From: DATCJA01 sp963814955
Lineage (GTDB): Bacteria > Acidobacteriota > Vicinamibacteria > Vicinamibacterales > UBA2999
Assembly: GCA_963814955.1 (NCBI GenBank)
Contig: CAWFEX010000011.1
Location: 194,289 to 258,288, forward strand
Direction of reading: 5' to 3'
DNA: 64,000 bases
Positions within the stretch are counted from its first letter, which is position 1. Every line of letters starts with the position of its first letter. Shown here one piece after another: positions 35,987 to 45,084 of this stretch. A program made the position numbers and the translations under genes. The notes beneath the pieces were generated by a model. It did not search any database, was not told the DNA's origin, and saw only the letters and a program-made list of their open reading frames with translations.

Positions 35987-36373
35987 ATGAAACTCGCCCT
36001 GGTGACCTGGGCAGCGCTGTGGGCGTATGTGGCTTCACCTTTTCGCTCGTTCAGACTTCGGCCATCGTTCGAGAATGTGTCGTTGGTTCCGTTCACTGAC
36101 GGCTCGCCCCGCGGAATCATTCTCAACATCCTTGCCTTCGTCCCGCTCGGGTTCTTTTGCGCTCGTTTGGGATGGAGCCCGAGGGCCGTTATTTTGATCG
36201 GGTCTGGCGTATCCCTGCTCACCGAGGTGCTGCAGCTGTTCTCGACCCGCCGGCACCCCTCGGTCACCGATCTGATCCTGAATACGGTCGGCACCCTGAT
36301 CGGGATGGTCGTGGCCAGCACCATGCACAACCCGGAAACGGTCAACACGAATCAAGAGCGTCTGCATCCCTGA
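35987..36373 (+). CDS. VanZ-like family membrane protein
   Basis: This 128-residue protein has three to four membrane helices and the VanZ-like hallmarks: SLVPFTDGSPRGIILNILAF, VPLGFFCARLGWSP and LLTEVLQLFSTRRHPSVTDL, then NTVGTLIG. VanZ homologues confer low teicoplanin resistance in some bacteria, but most have no known role. It is monocistronic as far as can be seen. Confidence 0.85.
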   Translation: MKLALVTWAALWAYVASPFRSFRLRPSFENVSLVPFTDGSPRGIILNILAFVPLGFFCARLGWSPRAVILIGSGVSLLTEVLQLFSTRRHPSVTDLILNTVGTLIGMVVASTMHNPETVNTNQERLHP

Positions 36374-36732
36374 AGCGTGGAATCAATGGAACACGCACCT
36401 GCGGACAAAACTCCGCGGTAGGTGAGACTTTCGATTACAACCTTGTCGCTCACGGTCTGCCCGCTGGCCAGACCAACGAACATGATTGGAATGCGTCTTG
36501 ATCAGTGCCTGGATTGTTTGGGAGGGGATGGATGGGAGCCGAGCTCGCAGCCTCTACGAACCACATGGAAAGACACTACATCGAGCGTTTCCAGATCGCG
36601 GTATTCGGCGGCCTGTTGGAATTTGCGTGGTGGTGTCGGAAGGCGTCAACGAACTTCGAACGCCGGCTCCTGCGCGCGGGCGTTTGGCTGATGGATTCGC
36701 AGAAACCTCGGCATCGCCGGTAGCGCCGATTC
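36374..36732. other. no supportable gene
   Basis: About 360 bases lie between vanZ-like and the convergent tctA-like gene. Several short frames overlap one another, but none has recognisable features. Confidence 0.4.
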
Positions 36733-38229
36733 CTACTGCACCGCCGGATTCTTTCCAAAGAGCCGCCGCGTAATGAGCGGCAGCACCATCACTGCGATCG
36801 TCAAGAGGAACAACGCCAGCGCGATCGGCTGCTGAACGAAGATCGCCAGATTGCCTTCGGACACGATCAGCGTCCGCCGGACGCCGCGTTCGAGCAGCGG
36901 CCCAAGGACGAGTCCCAGCACCAGAGGCACGGGCGAGTAGTCGAGCTTCAGCATCACGAAGCCCACAGCTCCCGCAACCAGGGCAATCGTAACGTCGCTC
37001 ATCGAGTAGTGAATGGAGTAGACGCCAAAGATCACGATCCCAATCACCATGGGATAGAGAATGGCGGTCGAGATGTAGACGATGCTCGCGAGGACGGGAA
37101 TCAGAAGCGTGGTCAGAAAGACCAGCATGATGTTGCCAATCCAGAACGAGCCGAACACAGTCCAGACGAAATCGGGATTCGTCGTGAAGAGCAGCGGTCC
37201 TGGCTGCAGCCCAACCATCAGCAACCCGCCCAGCAGTACAGCCGTCGTGCCTGACGCCGGAATCCCGAGAGCGAAAAGCGGGATCATCGCGGCATACGAG
37301 GCGCTGTTGTTTGCCGCTTCTGGCGCGGCGACGCCTTTAATCGAGCCCGAACCGAACTCGCTCGGCGTCCGCGAGTATTTCTTCGCGGTCGCGTACGCCA
37401 GCATCGTCGAAGCTGTGGCGCCGACACCAGGCACTACGCCGACGAAGAAGGCCACCAGCGAGCTCCAGATCAGCACCCATTTGCAGGTAACGAGGTCACG
37501 CAGATTCGGGAGCAGCGATCGGAAACTGTATTTCGCCAGTTTCGCGGTTGTCTGCTGCGAAAGACTGACGAACATTTCAGAAAGTCCGTACAAGCCGACG
37601 GCGACGATGGTGAAGTCGATGCCGTCGAAGAGATCGACGAACCCAAACGTGAAGCGGGCCGGGCCTGCGATCGGATCGAGGCCAATCATGCCGATCCACA
37701 TGCCGAGAAAAAGCGCGGTAAAGCCCTTGACGATGTTGCGTCCTCCGAGCACGGTTACGAGCGACAGCGCGAAGCACATCAGCGCCGTCATCTCGGTCGG
37801 CCCGAAGGCGAGCGCCGCCCGCGCAACGGGGACAGACAGCAGAGCCAGGAGCACGATCCCGATCACGCCGCCGATGAACGACGCGTAGACGCTCATGCCC
37901 AGCGCGCGGCCGGCTTCGCCCTTCTTGGCAAGGGCATGCCCGTCGATGACGGTCATCACGGATGGCGCGTCGCCGGGGATGCCAAGAAGGATCGACGTCA
38001 CGGCGCCGCCAAACATCGCGCCGTAGTAGATTCCTGCCAGGCCTGCGATAGCAGCGGCTCCGCCAAAACCAACCGCCACCGGAAGCATGATGGCCGTGCC
38101 TGCCGCGGGTCCGATTCCGGGCAGCACTCCGACAATCAGGCCGACGACGACACCGATGAGGGTGGCAATGAGAAGGTCGGGCGAGGTTGCCCGCGAGATA
38201 CCGTCCGCCAAGAGCGAAAGGGCGTCCAT
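36733..38229 (-). CDS. tripartite tricarboxylate transporter permease, large subunit (TctA family)
   Basis: TctA is the 12-helix permease of TTT transporters, which take up carboxylates using a periplasmic binding protein. The 498-residue protein has the conserved GVVVGLIVGVLPGIGPAAGT near its N-terminus, a second copy VGVVPGVGATASTMLAYATA, and GIPGDAPSVMTVIDGHALAK. Its start overlaps the stop of the TctB gene. Together with TctB, TctC and an enolase-superfamily enzyme upstream it forms one operon. Confidence 0.93.
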   Translation of the reverse strand: MDALSLLADGISRATSPDLLIATLIGVVVGLIVGVLPGIGPAAGTAIMLPVAVGFGGAAAIAGLAGIYYGAMFGGAVTSILLGIPGDAPSVMTVIDGHALAKKGEAGRALGMSVYASFIGGVIGIVLLALLSVPVARAALAFGPTEMTALMCFALSLVTVLGGRNIVKGFTALFLGMWIGMIGLDPIAGPARFTFGFVDLFDGIDFTIVAVGLYGLSEMFVSLSQQTTAKLAKYSFRSLLPNLRDLVTCKWVLIWSSLVAFFVGVVPGVGATASTMLAYATAKKYSRTPSEFGSGSIKGVAAPEAANNSASYAAMIPLFALGIPASGTTAVLLGGLLMVGLQPGPLLFTTNPDFVWTVFGSFWIGNIMLVFLTTLLIPVLASIVYISTAILYPMVIGIVIFGVYSIHYSMSDVTIALVAGAVGFVMLKLDYSPVPLVLGLVLGPLLERGVRRTLIVSEGNLAIFVQQPIALALFLLTIAVMVLPLITRRLFGKNPAVQ

Positions 38230-38696
38230 CAGATCCCGAAGACGCCTGTGACGAGCGGAACCTGCAGGTACACCGCGAAGAGGAAGTGACAGAGGATGGG
38301 GAAGGCGACGGCGATGGCCAGAATCGTCGCCGCGGATCTTGCCGTCCAGCGAGGCTGGATCACGGCCGAAATGGCTGGAACCAGCAGGCCACTCGCGACG
38401 AGCATCCCCAACCAGGGCGTGATGACGATGAAGGCGGCGACGATCCCGACGATGGCGAGCGCCTTGTAAAGCCCGGTAGCGTCGAATTGCGCCTCGAGAA
38501 CCTCGGTGCCGCGCAGGCTTCGCACCAAATTGGCCAGGCTCAGCGCGACAATCCCCACGCCCACCCAGAACGGAAAGAAGCCCGGGCCGGGAGTCGTCCC
38601 GCGCATGTATCCGTAGGCGAGGGCATTCCTGACTATGTGGAGACCGAGTGCGGCCAGACAGCCGGCAAACACGCGGTCGATTGTTGTCGTCGTCAT
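38229..38696 (-). CDS. tripartite tricarboxylate transporter small subunit (TctB family)
   Basis: This is the four-helix small membrane subunit of a TTT transporter, 155 residues. It has GPGFFPFWVGVGIVALSLAN after the first helix, the family's most conserved block, and three further helices. It overlaps tctA by a few bases (TGATG-type junction) and follows tctC by 68 bases that contain a dispersed repeat. Confidence 0.88.
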   Translation of the reverse strand: MTTTTIDRVFAGCLAALGLHIVRNALAYGYMRGTTPGPGFFPFWVGVGIVALSLANLVRSLRGTEVLEAQFDATGLYKALAIVGIVAAFIVITPWLGMLVASGLLVPAISAVIQPRWTARSAATILAIAVAFPILCHFLFAVYLQVPLVTGVFGI

Positions 38697-38699
38697 TGG

Positions 38700-38764
38700 C
38701 GTTGGGTCGACCCGGGCGCGACCACCTCGAAGGTCGGCCGCCTAGCAGCGAAGCGAGGTCGCCC
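38700..38764. repeat. inverted-repeat spacer (GCGACC..GGTCGC words)
   Basis: The tctC-tctB gap contains GGGCGCGACC and GAGGTCGCCCC in inverted orientation around CTAGCAGCGAAGC. It looks like a short dispersed palindromic repeat or an intra-operon hairpin. Confidence 0.4.
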
Positions 38765-39730
38765 CTACTTGATGAGGCCGAGCTCGGTCAAGAGCTTGAT
38801 ATAGAGCTCATTGGTGGTTGCAAGCACCTGTCCGAACTCTTTCGATCCCACGAAGCGCGGTTCGTCCCTGAAACGATCAGGGTACTCACGCTTCCACTCG
38901 TCGCTCTCGGCGACCTTGCGCAGCGCGTCCTCCCAGAACGTTACCGCCTCAGCGGGCGTGTCGGGCGGCATTACCACCCCGCGAAGCTGCACGTGCTCGA
39001 TGTTGTAGCCGAGCTGCTTGAACGACGGAGTGTCGGCGAGCGATTGCAGCCGCTCCGGCGTGCTCACCGCGACGGGACGGAGCGTACCGGCTTCGATCTG
39101 CGGCAGCACCTCACCAGGGTTGCCCAGCATGAAATCGATGTGTCCGCCAAGCACCGCTGTCATGACCTCGCCTTCACCATCGAAAGGGACGGTGTCGATC
39201 GTCACGCCTGTGGCGTTCTGAAGCATGCGGGCAAGCAGCACCGGATCCGAGACCACGCCGACGGTCCCGGTCGTCAACCGTCTTGCCTTTTTCACGTCCT
39301 CGAAGGATTTGATCGGCGAGGCCGCTCGAACGGCCATGATGTACGGCGACATCGCGATCGCCGCCACCGGAGTGAAATTCTTGTACGTCACCTCCGAGGC
39401 GCCAAGCAGCGGGGTGGTAAAGAAGCTTACGCTCACCGTCGCCAGCGTGTACGGATTGCCCGCCTGCTTCGCGACGTAGGTATACCCGATCGCGCCGCTG
39501 CTGCCTGGCCGGTTCTCGACGAGCAGGTTCACAGGAACGAGCTTCAACTCCCGAATGACGTTCGCAATGGTGCGACTGAGGACGTCGCTGCCTCCTCCCG
39601 CTCCGAACGGCACAATCATGGTGACGTCGCGCGAAGGGTACGACGCGGCCGCATCGCGCGAACCCTCGCGGCTGCAGCCCGCGACTGCAAGAGCGAGAAC
39701 GATTCCGAGGATGACCTGGGTATTGCGCAT
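38765..39730 (-). CDS. tripartite tricarboxylate transporter substrate-binding protein (TctC/Bug family)
   Basis: This periplasmic solute-binding protein of 321 residues has a lipoprotein-type signal (VLALAVAGCSREGS). The Bug-fold landmarks are YPSRDVTMIVPFGAGGGSDV, NLLVENRPGSSGAIG and the domain-crossing GHIDFMLGNPGEVLP. It binds a carboxylate-bearing ligand for TctAB. The start ATG overlaps the stop of the upstream enzyme gene (TAATG), so ligand capture and catabolism are translationally coupled. Confidence 0.92.
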   Translation of the reverse strand: MRNTQVILGIVLALAVAGCSREGSRDAAASYPSRDVTMIVPFGAGGGSDVLSRTIANVIRELKLVPVNLLVENRPGSSGAIGYTYVAKQAGNPYTLATVSVSFFTTPLLGASEVTYKNFTPVAAIAMSPYIMAVRAASPIKSFEDVKKARRLTTGTVGVVSDPVLLARMLQNATGVTIDTVPFDGEGEVMTAVLGGHIDFMLGNPGEVLPQIEAGTLRPVAVSTPERLQSLADTPSFKQLGYNIEHVQLRGVVMPPDTPAEAVTFWEDALRKVAESDEWKREYPDRFRDEPRFVGSKEFGQVLATTNELYIKLLTELGLIK

Positions 39731-40902
39731 TATCTGGACTCCTTCGCCACGTCCTCGCGAAGCAGGTAGCCGTGGCTGTCGCGTCCTTCGAAAAGGCTCT
39801 GACGCGGATCGGTAATCCGCGCCTCACGAAGCGCGTCGTAGTTCGGAGTGAAGCCAAGTCCTGGACCGCCCGGGATGGTGAGTCGGCCGTCAACCGGATC
39901 CGGCGTTCCGTAGAAGAAGTGTTTGCCGGTCATCCACATGCCGTAATGGAATTCCACCGGGCCGCCGTTCATCAGTCCGCAGAGATGGTGCATGTTGAAA
40001 ATCGGCCAGCCGCCGCCGTTTGCCATGGGCAGATTGAAGGCCTGGGCCATGTGCGCCACCTTGAGCGTTTCGGTGATGCCGCCGTTGTAAATTGCATTCG
40101 GCTGAATCACGTCGACCGCGTGGTTGGCGATGAGCTCGCGGTAACGCCAGCGGTGGCCTTCCATCTGACCGGCGGCAACCGGAATGGACGTCTGTCGCCG
40201 GAAATCCGCAAGTGCCCGGGCGTCGTTCTGCTGAATGGGCTCCTCGAACCAGAGAATGTTGCAATCCTCGACGCCGCGCGCGAGCAGCCTGGCGTCGTGC
40301 GGATTGAACCAGCAGTTCGCGTCAATCATCAAGTCGATGTCAGGTCCAATCGCCTCGCGCGCCGCCCGCACCCGCCGCACATCGTCTTTCCAGGTGCGGG
40401 AGGGTTCGCCGCCTACGACCATCTTCAACATCTTGTGACCGTCCGCCACGAATTTCCTGCCGTATTCGGCGAGCTGTTTCTCGTCGAAAAAGGGATATCC
40501 GAACGTGGCGTACATGGGCGCCCAGTTCCGGTAACCGCCGACCAGCTCGTGAATCGAGCGATTCTCCTTCTTCCCGCGGATATCCCACAGCGCGACGTCC
40601 ACCGCGGACAGCGCGTTCGAGATCACCCCGGTATAAGTGCGGCTGTTCAGCTTTCTCCAGACATGCGAATGGATCTCCTCTGTATAAAGCACATCGCGCC
40701 CCTGGAGTGCCGGCGCAAGGTGGTGCTCGATGCACGCCATCACGGCCCAGGGAAGGATCGAACCGGTGATGCCAAAGCCCTTCAGCCCTTCGTCTGTCTC
40801 GACTTCCACGAATACGAACATCCGGCTTTCGATCGACTTGCCGATATTCGGCAGGTCGATTTCGTGCCGATGCAGCGAGGCAGAAATCTTTCCGATCTTC
40901 AT
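39730..40902 (-). CDS. mandelate racemase / muconate lactonizing enzyme family protein
   Basis: This is an enolase-superfamily enzyme, probably a sugar-acid dehydratase, of 390 residues. The capping domain opens with MKIGKISASLHRHEI, and the barrel carries the metal ligands DANCWFNPHDA and FEEPIQ, then AAGQMEGHRW. The conserved WDIRGK precedes the barrel. The ATG at 40902 aligns with the family start. Heading an operon with a complete TctABC transporter, it probably acts on the imported acid sugar. The substrate cannot be named from sequence alone. Confidence 0.88.
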   Translation of the reverse strand: MKIGKISASLHRHEIDLPNIGKSIESRMFVFVEVETDEGLKGFGITGSILPWAVMACIEHHLAPALQGRDVLYTEEIHSHVWRKLNSRTYTGVISNALSAVDVALWDIRGKKENRSIHELVGGYRNWAPMYATFGYPFFDEKQLAEYGRKFVADGHKMLKMVVGGEPSRTWKDDVRRVRAAREAIGPDIDLMIDANCWFNPHDARLLARGVEDCNILWFEEPIQQNDARALADFRRQTSIPVAAGQMEGHRWRYRELIANHAVDVIQPNAIYNGGITETLKVAHMAQAFNLPMANGGGWPIFNMHHLCGLMNGGPVEFHYGMWMTGKHFFYGTPDPVDGRLTIPGGPGLGFTPNYDALREARITDPRQSLFEGRDSHGYLLREDVAKESR

Positions 40903-41015
40903 CCATGTCACTCCGTTCTGAGCGGAAGGTGAGCTGCCGTTGCGCGACCCGGACCGCCGGCCGTTATCGTATATGATGGCCACCGATGGACGAACGCTCG
41001 AAGAGAGGACCGTCA
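40903..41015. promoter_or_regulatory. divergent promoter region
   Basis: These are about 110 bases between the divergent enolase-tct operon and the MBL gene. The arrangement implies promoters for both, but no convincing hexamer pair or operator is seen. Confidence 0.3.
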
Positions 41016-42044
41016 ATGATGAAGAAGGCGCTGATTGGACTGATTGTCGTGGCGTGCGTAACCGGCGTCATGCAGGCGCAGGGTCGCCAGGGAGGCGGCC
41101 GCGGACGTGGCGCGCAGGAGGAGAGATTCCCCACGCCGCAGCAGTTCGCTGCGTCCAAGCAGACGCAGCAGCACATTGCGACTGCGATGAAGATCGCGCG
41201 GAACGATCTGGTGACAGAAGCGAAGGCGTTCTGCACGCCCACCGGACCGCAGCGTCCCGCGCTGGCACGGCAGGCCGCCGGCCTCGCCCCGGAGCCCGAC
41301 CGGCTTCTCGAGCCGATCCGAATGTTCGAAAACCTCTACTATGTCGGCTTCAGCGATGTCGGCGCGTGGGTGATCCCGACCAGCGACGGAATCATCCTGT
41401 TCGACGCCCTCAATAACGCCGACGAAGGTCGGGATGTGCTGGTAGGCGGGTTGAAAAAGGTCGGTCTCGACCCCGCGCAAATCAAGTATCTGATCATCGG
41501 CCACGGACACAACGACCATACAGGCGGCGGAGTCTATATCCAGAACACCTACAAGCCGCGGATCCTCATGGGTGGGCCGGACTGGAACACGGTTGTCGCC
41601 GGCGAGCGGCCGGACCGCCCTGTGATGAAGCGTGACATGGATGTGACCGATGGCCAGAAGCTCACGCTCGGCGACACCACTGTCACGCTGATGTTGACCC
41701 CGGGGCACACGCCTGGAACCATCGCAATGCTGATGCCGGTCAAGCATCAGGGCCGTACTCACACCGCGCTGATCCTGAGCGGAACCCAGATGCCGACACG
41801 CGCGTCGCTTGCGACCTTCGAGCACGTCTTCAACGACTTTGCGAAAAAGCAGAACGCCGAAACCGCGATCGGCTCACACCCGGACATCCTCGTGAACAAA
41901 CTTCCCGCGATGGAAGCGCTCGGCCGGCAATATCCCACTGGACCGCATCCGTTCCTCATGGGCCCCGAGCGGTTCGGCCGTTACCTTGACATCGTGCTCG
42001 AGTGCGGCAGGGCGAGACTTGCGGCGTTAGACTCGAGTTCATAG
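41016..42044 (+). CDS. secreted metallo-beta-lactamase-fold hydrolase, B3-like
   Basis: This is an exported MBL protein of 342 residues: a signal peptide ending GVMQAQ, a Gly/Arg-rich linker, then the MBL core. The core has ENLYYVGFSDVGAWVIPTSD, the zinc motif IIGHGHNDHTGG (HxHxDH as in subclass B3 enzymes), and LMLTPGHTPGTIAMLMPV with the third His. The B3-type motif makes beta-lactam hydrolysis possible, but many homologues have other or unknown roles. ATG codons at 41016 and 41019 are both plausible. Confidence 0.85.
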   Translation: MMKKALIGLIVVACVTGVMQAQGRQGGGRGRGAQEERFPTPQQFAASKQTQQHIATAMKIARNDLVTEAKAFCTPTGPQRPALARQAAGLAPEPDRLLEPIRMFENLYYVGFSDVGAWVIPTSDGIILFDALNNADEGRDVLVGGLKKVGLDPAQIKYLIIGHGHNDHTGGGVYIQNTYKPRILMGGPDWNTVVAGERPDRPVMKRDMDVTDGQKLTLGDTTVTLMLTPGHTPGTIAMLMPVKHQGRTHTALILSGTQMPTRASLATFEHVFNDFAKKQNAETAIGSHPDILVNKLPAMEALGRQYPTGPHPFLMGPERFGRYLDIVLECGRARLAALDSSS

Positions 42045-42051
42045 CAAGGCA

Positions 42052-42079
42052 AGTTACAGAGGCACAGAGGCACAGAGAA
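42052..42079. repeat. CAGAGG(CA) tandem repeat
   Basis: Three CACAGAG words in tandem (ACAGAGGCACAGAGGCACAG) lie in the short spacer after the MBL gene. It belongs to the same class of word-like spacer repeats as those at 9.7, 35.9 and 50.9 kb. Confidence 0.6.
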
Positions 42080-42104
42080 AACGAACAGGCTCTCTGTCTC
42101 GACA

Positions 42105-42470
42105 ATGAGATATCTGGTTACGGCCCTCCTCAAACCCGGACGCCGCAAGGCGCTGCAGCGCGCCGTGGACGAGGGGTCGCTCGGCCACGGTTCGGTTGCG
42201 GGTGGTGAATATCTCCGCGATATGGAGCACGCGCGCGAGCTGCCGGACGGCCGCGTCCGCTGGGTGGAGGTCTGCTTCTGCTCCACACCGCTGGCCGAAG
42301 AACGGCCGTACTGGGAGGAGTATTTCGAGCTGCTTCAAGTGAAGGACGCTCACGCGCGCAGCCGGTGCCGCGACGCCAATGGCGACGAGCCGTGGGCGTG
42401 TTGCGACTGCGATTGCACCGAGCGCCTCGAGCGGTGGCTCTCGAGGCAGGGGCAGCCATTTCAACCCTGA
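42105..42470 (+). CDS. hypothetical protein with C-terminal cysteine cluster (121 aa)
   Basis: The frame starts MRYLVTALLKPGRRKALQRA and contains a conserved-looking middle (GGEYLRDMEHARELPDGRVR, then WVEVCFCSTPLAEERPYWEE). The C-terminal stretch WACCDCDCTERLERWL has four closely spaced cysteines, which could bind a metal. I do not recognise the family. It overlaps nothing and probably precedes the DUF3810 gene in one transcript. Confidence 0.65.
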   Translation: MRYLVTALLKPGRRKALQRAVDEGSLGHGSVAGGEYLRDMEHARELPDGRVRWVEVCFCSTPLAEERPYWEEYFELLQVKDAHARSRCRDANGDEPWACCDCDCTERLERWLSRQGQPFQP

Positions 42471-42534
42471 CGATCGACCTTTTCGGGAGCCCGGCAATGG
42501 AAACAGCCGGCCGGTCGATCGCCACCCGAAGTTC

Positions 42535-43617
42535 GTGAAAGTCACCGGGCGCACAGTCGCAGCGATCGCTATCGTCCTGCTCGCGCTTGTCGCTGCATGG
42601 GCGCCGATGGCGCCTTCGCTCGTCGAGGACTGGTTTTCAACCAGCACGTATCCCGCCATCCAGCGGACGGTCACGCCGCTCTCGAACTACGCTCCCGTTG
42701 CACTGCTGGATATTCTGATCATCGCGGCCGTCCTCGCAATTGCCGTGGCGTTTACTCATGCCGTGCGAACCGCTCGCGCCGGCCGGCGGCTGCCCTCGCT
42801 TTTGGTTTTTGTCGGCCGCCTCACGGTCGGCGTCGCGACGGGCTACCTCGCGTTTCTCCTGCTGTGGGGGCTCAACTACCGGCGCGTCCCGATGGAGCAG
42901 CGCTTGTCTGTCGCGCCCGGATCGCCCGCTTCCGACGCGGTCGTTCAACTTGGCGTGATGGCCGTGGCCCAGCTCAACGCGCTTCACGACGAGGCGCATG
43001 GATCGGGTTGGCGGCAACCGCTGGATGATCCGTCGCTGTTACGCGCGTACGGAGAAATCCAGCACGTATTGAGCGATGCCCGACCGGCCGAGCCAGGCAG
43101 GTTGAAGCGCTCGATGCTCGGTCCCTACTTCCGATGGACCAGCGTGGACGGCATGATCAACCCGTTCGGCCTGGAAGTGCTGGTGAATCCCGACCTCCTG
43201 CCATACGAGCGCCCTTTCGTCGCCGCGCACGAGTGGGCCCACCTGGCGGGCTATGCCGACGAGTCCGAAGCGAGCTTCGTGGGATGGCTGACGTGCCTGC
43301 GGGCGGACGCCGCGGCACAGTACAGCGGATGGCTCGCGCTGTACTGGCAGGTGAGCGGGGAAGTCGATCGGACGGAACGCTCGACGATCGATCGGGCGCT
43401 CGGAGAAGGTCCGAGACGCGACATCAACGCGATCGTCGCCCGCATTCGCCGGAGCGAACAGCCGTGGCTGCGGAATGCCGGCTGGCGCGTGTACGACCAA
43501 TACCTCAAGGCCAACCGCGTGGAGGAGGGCATCCGGAGCTACGGCACTGTCCTGACGCTTATTTTGCGGGCCCGCTTCGACGAGGGTTGGACTCCGATCC
43601 GGCGCGACGCGCCTTAG
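42535..43617 (+). CDS. DUF3810-type membrane protein with HExxH motif
   Basis: This is a 360-residue protein with three N-terminal membrane helices and a large exported domain. It carries GLNYRRVPMEQRLS after the third helix, and PFVAAHEWAHLAGYADESEA, an HExxH-type zinc-protease motif followed by acidic residues. This matches the DUF3810 family, thought to be membrane-anchored metallopeptidases. The GTG at 42535 is chosen because the first helix starts right after it; the open frame upstream overlaps the previous gene. Confidence 0.82.
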   Translation: MKVTGRTVAAIAIVLLALVAAWAPMAPSLVEDWFSTSTYPAIQRTVTPLSNYAPVALLDILIIAAVLAIAVAFTHAVRTARAGRRLPSLLVFVGRLTVGVATGYLAFLLLWGLNYRRVPMEQRLSVAPGSPASDAVVQLGVMAVAQLNALHDEAHGSGWRQPLDDPSLLRAYGEIQHVLSDARPAEPGRLKRSMLGPYFRWTSVDGMINPFGLEVLVNPDLLPYERPFVAAHEWAHLAGYADESEASFVGWLTCLRADAAAQYSGWLALYWQVSGEVDRTERSTIDRALGEGPRRDINAIVARIRRSEQPWLRNAGWRVYDQYLKANRVEEGIRSYGTVLTLILRARFDEGWTPIRRDAP

Positions 43618-43774
43618 CACCATCGTTCGCACGGTTTGTGACCCGTTGTTCCGTGGAATGAGGGTCGGGACGCCGCTGCCGCTGCCGTTCGCGAGCTATC
43701 TCATCGGGCGCCAGTCGTCCGGCCTGCATGTAACGATCTCTGTTTGCCTTGTTCTGTTTGCTCATGTTGTTTTT

Positions 43775-43884
43775 GAGGTCCGGCTAAAGCCGGACACTAC
43801 GTACCTAAGGACTGAGGTCCGCCTCAAGCCGGACACTACGTACCCTAAAGACTGAGGTCCGCCTCAAGCCGGACATTACGTACG
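43775..43884. repeat. REP-like repeat, three units (GTCCGSCTNAAGCCGGACACTACGTA)
   Basis: Three tandem units of 39-40 bases start at 43775, 43814 and 43854. Each contains GAGGTCCG, then AAGCCGGACA and TTACGTAC or CTACGTAC. The inverted repeat GTCCGGCT-AAGCCGGAC in the first unit is perfect. The same unit occurs inverted at 20529-20585. It fills the convergent gap between the DUF3810 and baeRF genes. Confidence 0.85.
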
Positions 43885-43898
43885 CTCCACGCATTGCT

Positions 43899-45052
43899 CT
43901 ATATCCGAAAGCGCAGAATCGCGCCGACCCCGCCAACACCCTCCAGGAGTGCCGGATCCTCGATAAAGCGCGTCCTGGCAGCATTCTGCTGCGCGCGTGC
44001 CACCAGCTCGCCTGCGAGCTTGATGCGGTCCGGGTCGAGTGCCGCTTGCGGTGCCGTCGTGTCTACCTCAATCGGGCCTGGAGGTGAATCCGGAGGCAGG
44101 CTGTTGATGCGTTGAAGGCCCTCGGGGCGGGCGGTAATCAACAGCTCCTCGACCTGACCCTTCGCCAGCGCGTCGAGCGTCGCCTCCGGACCAGTGACGG
44201 CGAGTCCCCCCGCGGACCACGCGTCGATCATGGCCGCAACGCGCTCGGCGTCCGATTCCGCATCGCGTTGCCTGAGCGCGTCCAGCGTTTCCGCCAGTAC
44301 GTGTGCTCCGGCGTATTGAGGGCGAGATGCAGCACGTCGATCACTTTCTCGGCCAGGTGTTTTGGAAGCTGATCCATGAGCACCGGCCGCGCCGTGTCGT
44401 CGGCGGCGACGACGATGCGATCGATCGCCTCGCCTCGGACGACGCGGTCGAGAACGGCCACGACCTCCTTCATGTGGTGCAGGTGAAAATTCTCAGAGTG
44501 GCGCTGGTATCGCGCCTGCGACGATCCGCCTGCCGCGCTCCGCCGTGTCTTGGTGTTTGTAACCTCCGCGTGTGCGTCACGACGGCCCAGCCGAAACACG
44601 AACAGACGCGCCGAGTTCGTATCCACGAGCAGCGCGGCGTAAGCGGGGTACTGATCGTTTATGCGCGCGAGCGGATAGAAGTGGGGGACCGAGCCGATGA
44701 ACAGCGAGTGGTGTGTGAACGGCGCGGGGAGCTGGCATGCGTCGAAAAACCCGTCGGCGGCCGAGCACGCAAACAACGCGAGGCCGTGCACCGACGCGGG
44801 AACCTCGCGCGCCAGGTATTCGCGGATACGTTCGACGTCGCGATCGAAGCTCTTTCGTGCGTCGCCGTGGAAGGAGCGGCTGCGCTCCGGGAACACTTTG
44901 CGCAGGAATATTTCATGAGTGCGCCGGCCGTTATGGTCGGGCCGCATGTCGAGATACAGGCTCAAAACGGGCCAGTCGGTCGGTTCGAAGTCAGCGAGCC
45001 TGTCGAGCTGACTCCGTAGAGGGGTCGCGGTCGCAAGGGTAGTCTTGGGCAT
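43899..45052 (-). CDS. baeRF (Vms1/eRF1-like) family protein (one-base frameshift)
   Basis: The repaired product of about 384 residues resembles bacterial archaeo-eukaryotic release-factor-like (baeRF) proteins. The N-terminal part has WPVLSLYLDMRPDHNGRRTH. The middle domain has YAALLVDTNSARLFVFRLG and QARYQRHSENFHLHHMKEVV, with DRIVVAADDTARPVLMDQLP. Near 44305 a base is missing. The other frame continues VLAETLDALRQRDAESDAER and GLAVTGPEATLDALAKGQVE. Relatives rescue stalled ribosomes or hydrolyse peptidyl-tRNA, a role inferred here. The start is the ATG at 45052 or a TTG at 45088 overlapping the tsaC stop. Confidence 0.8.
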
Positions 45053-45084
45053 ACCCGAGCTGTCGCAAGGCGTGTGCCTGGAAT

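Noticed and set aside
43646..43855. A 69-residue protein with repeated RLKPDTTY motifs
   Set aside because: The repeated peptide is the translation of the GTCCGGCT..ACTACGTA DNA repeat, not a protein motif.
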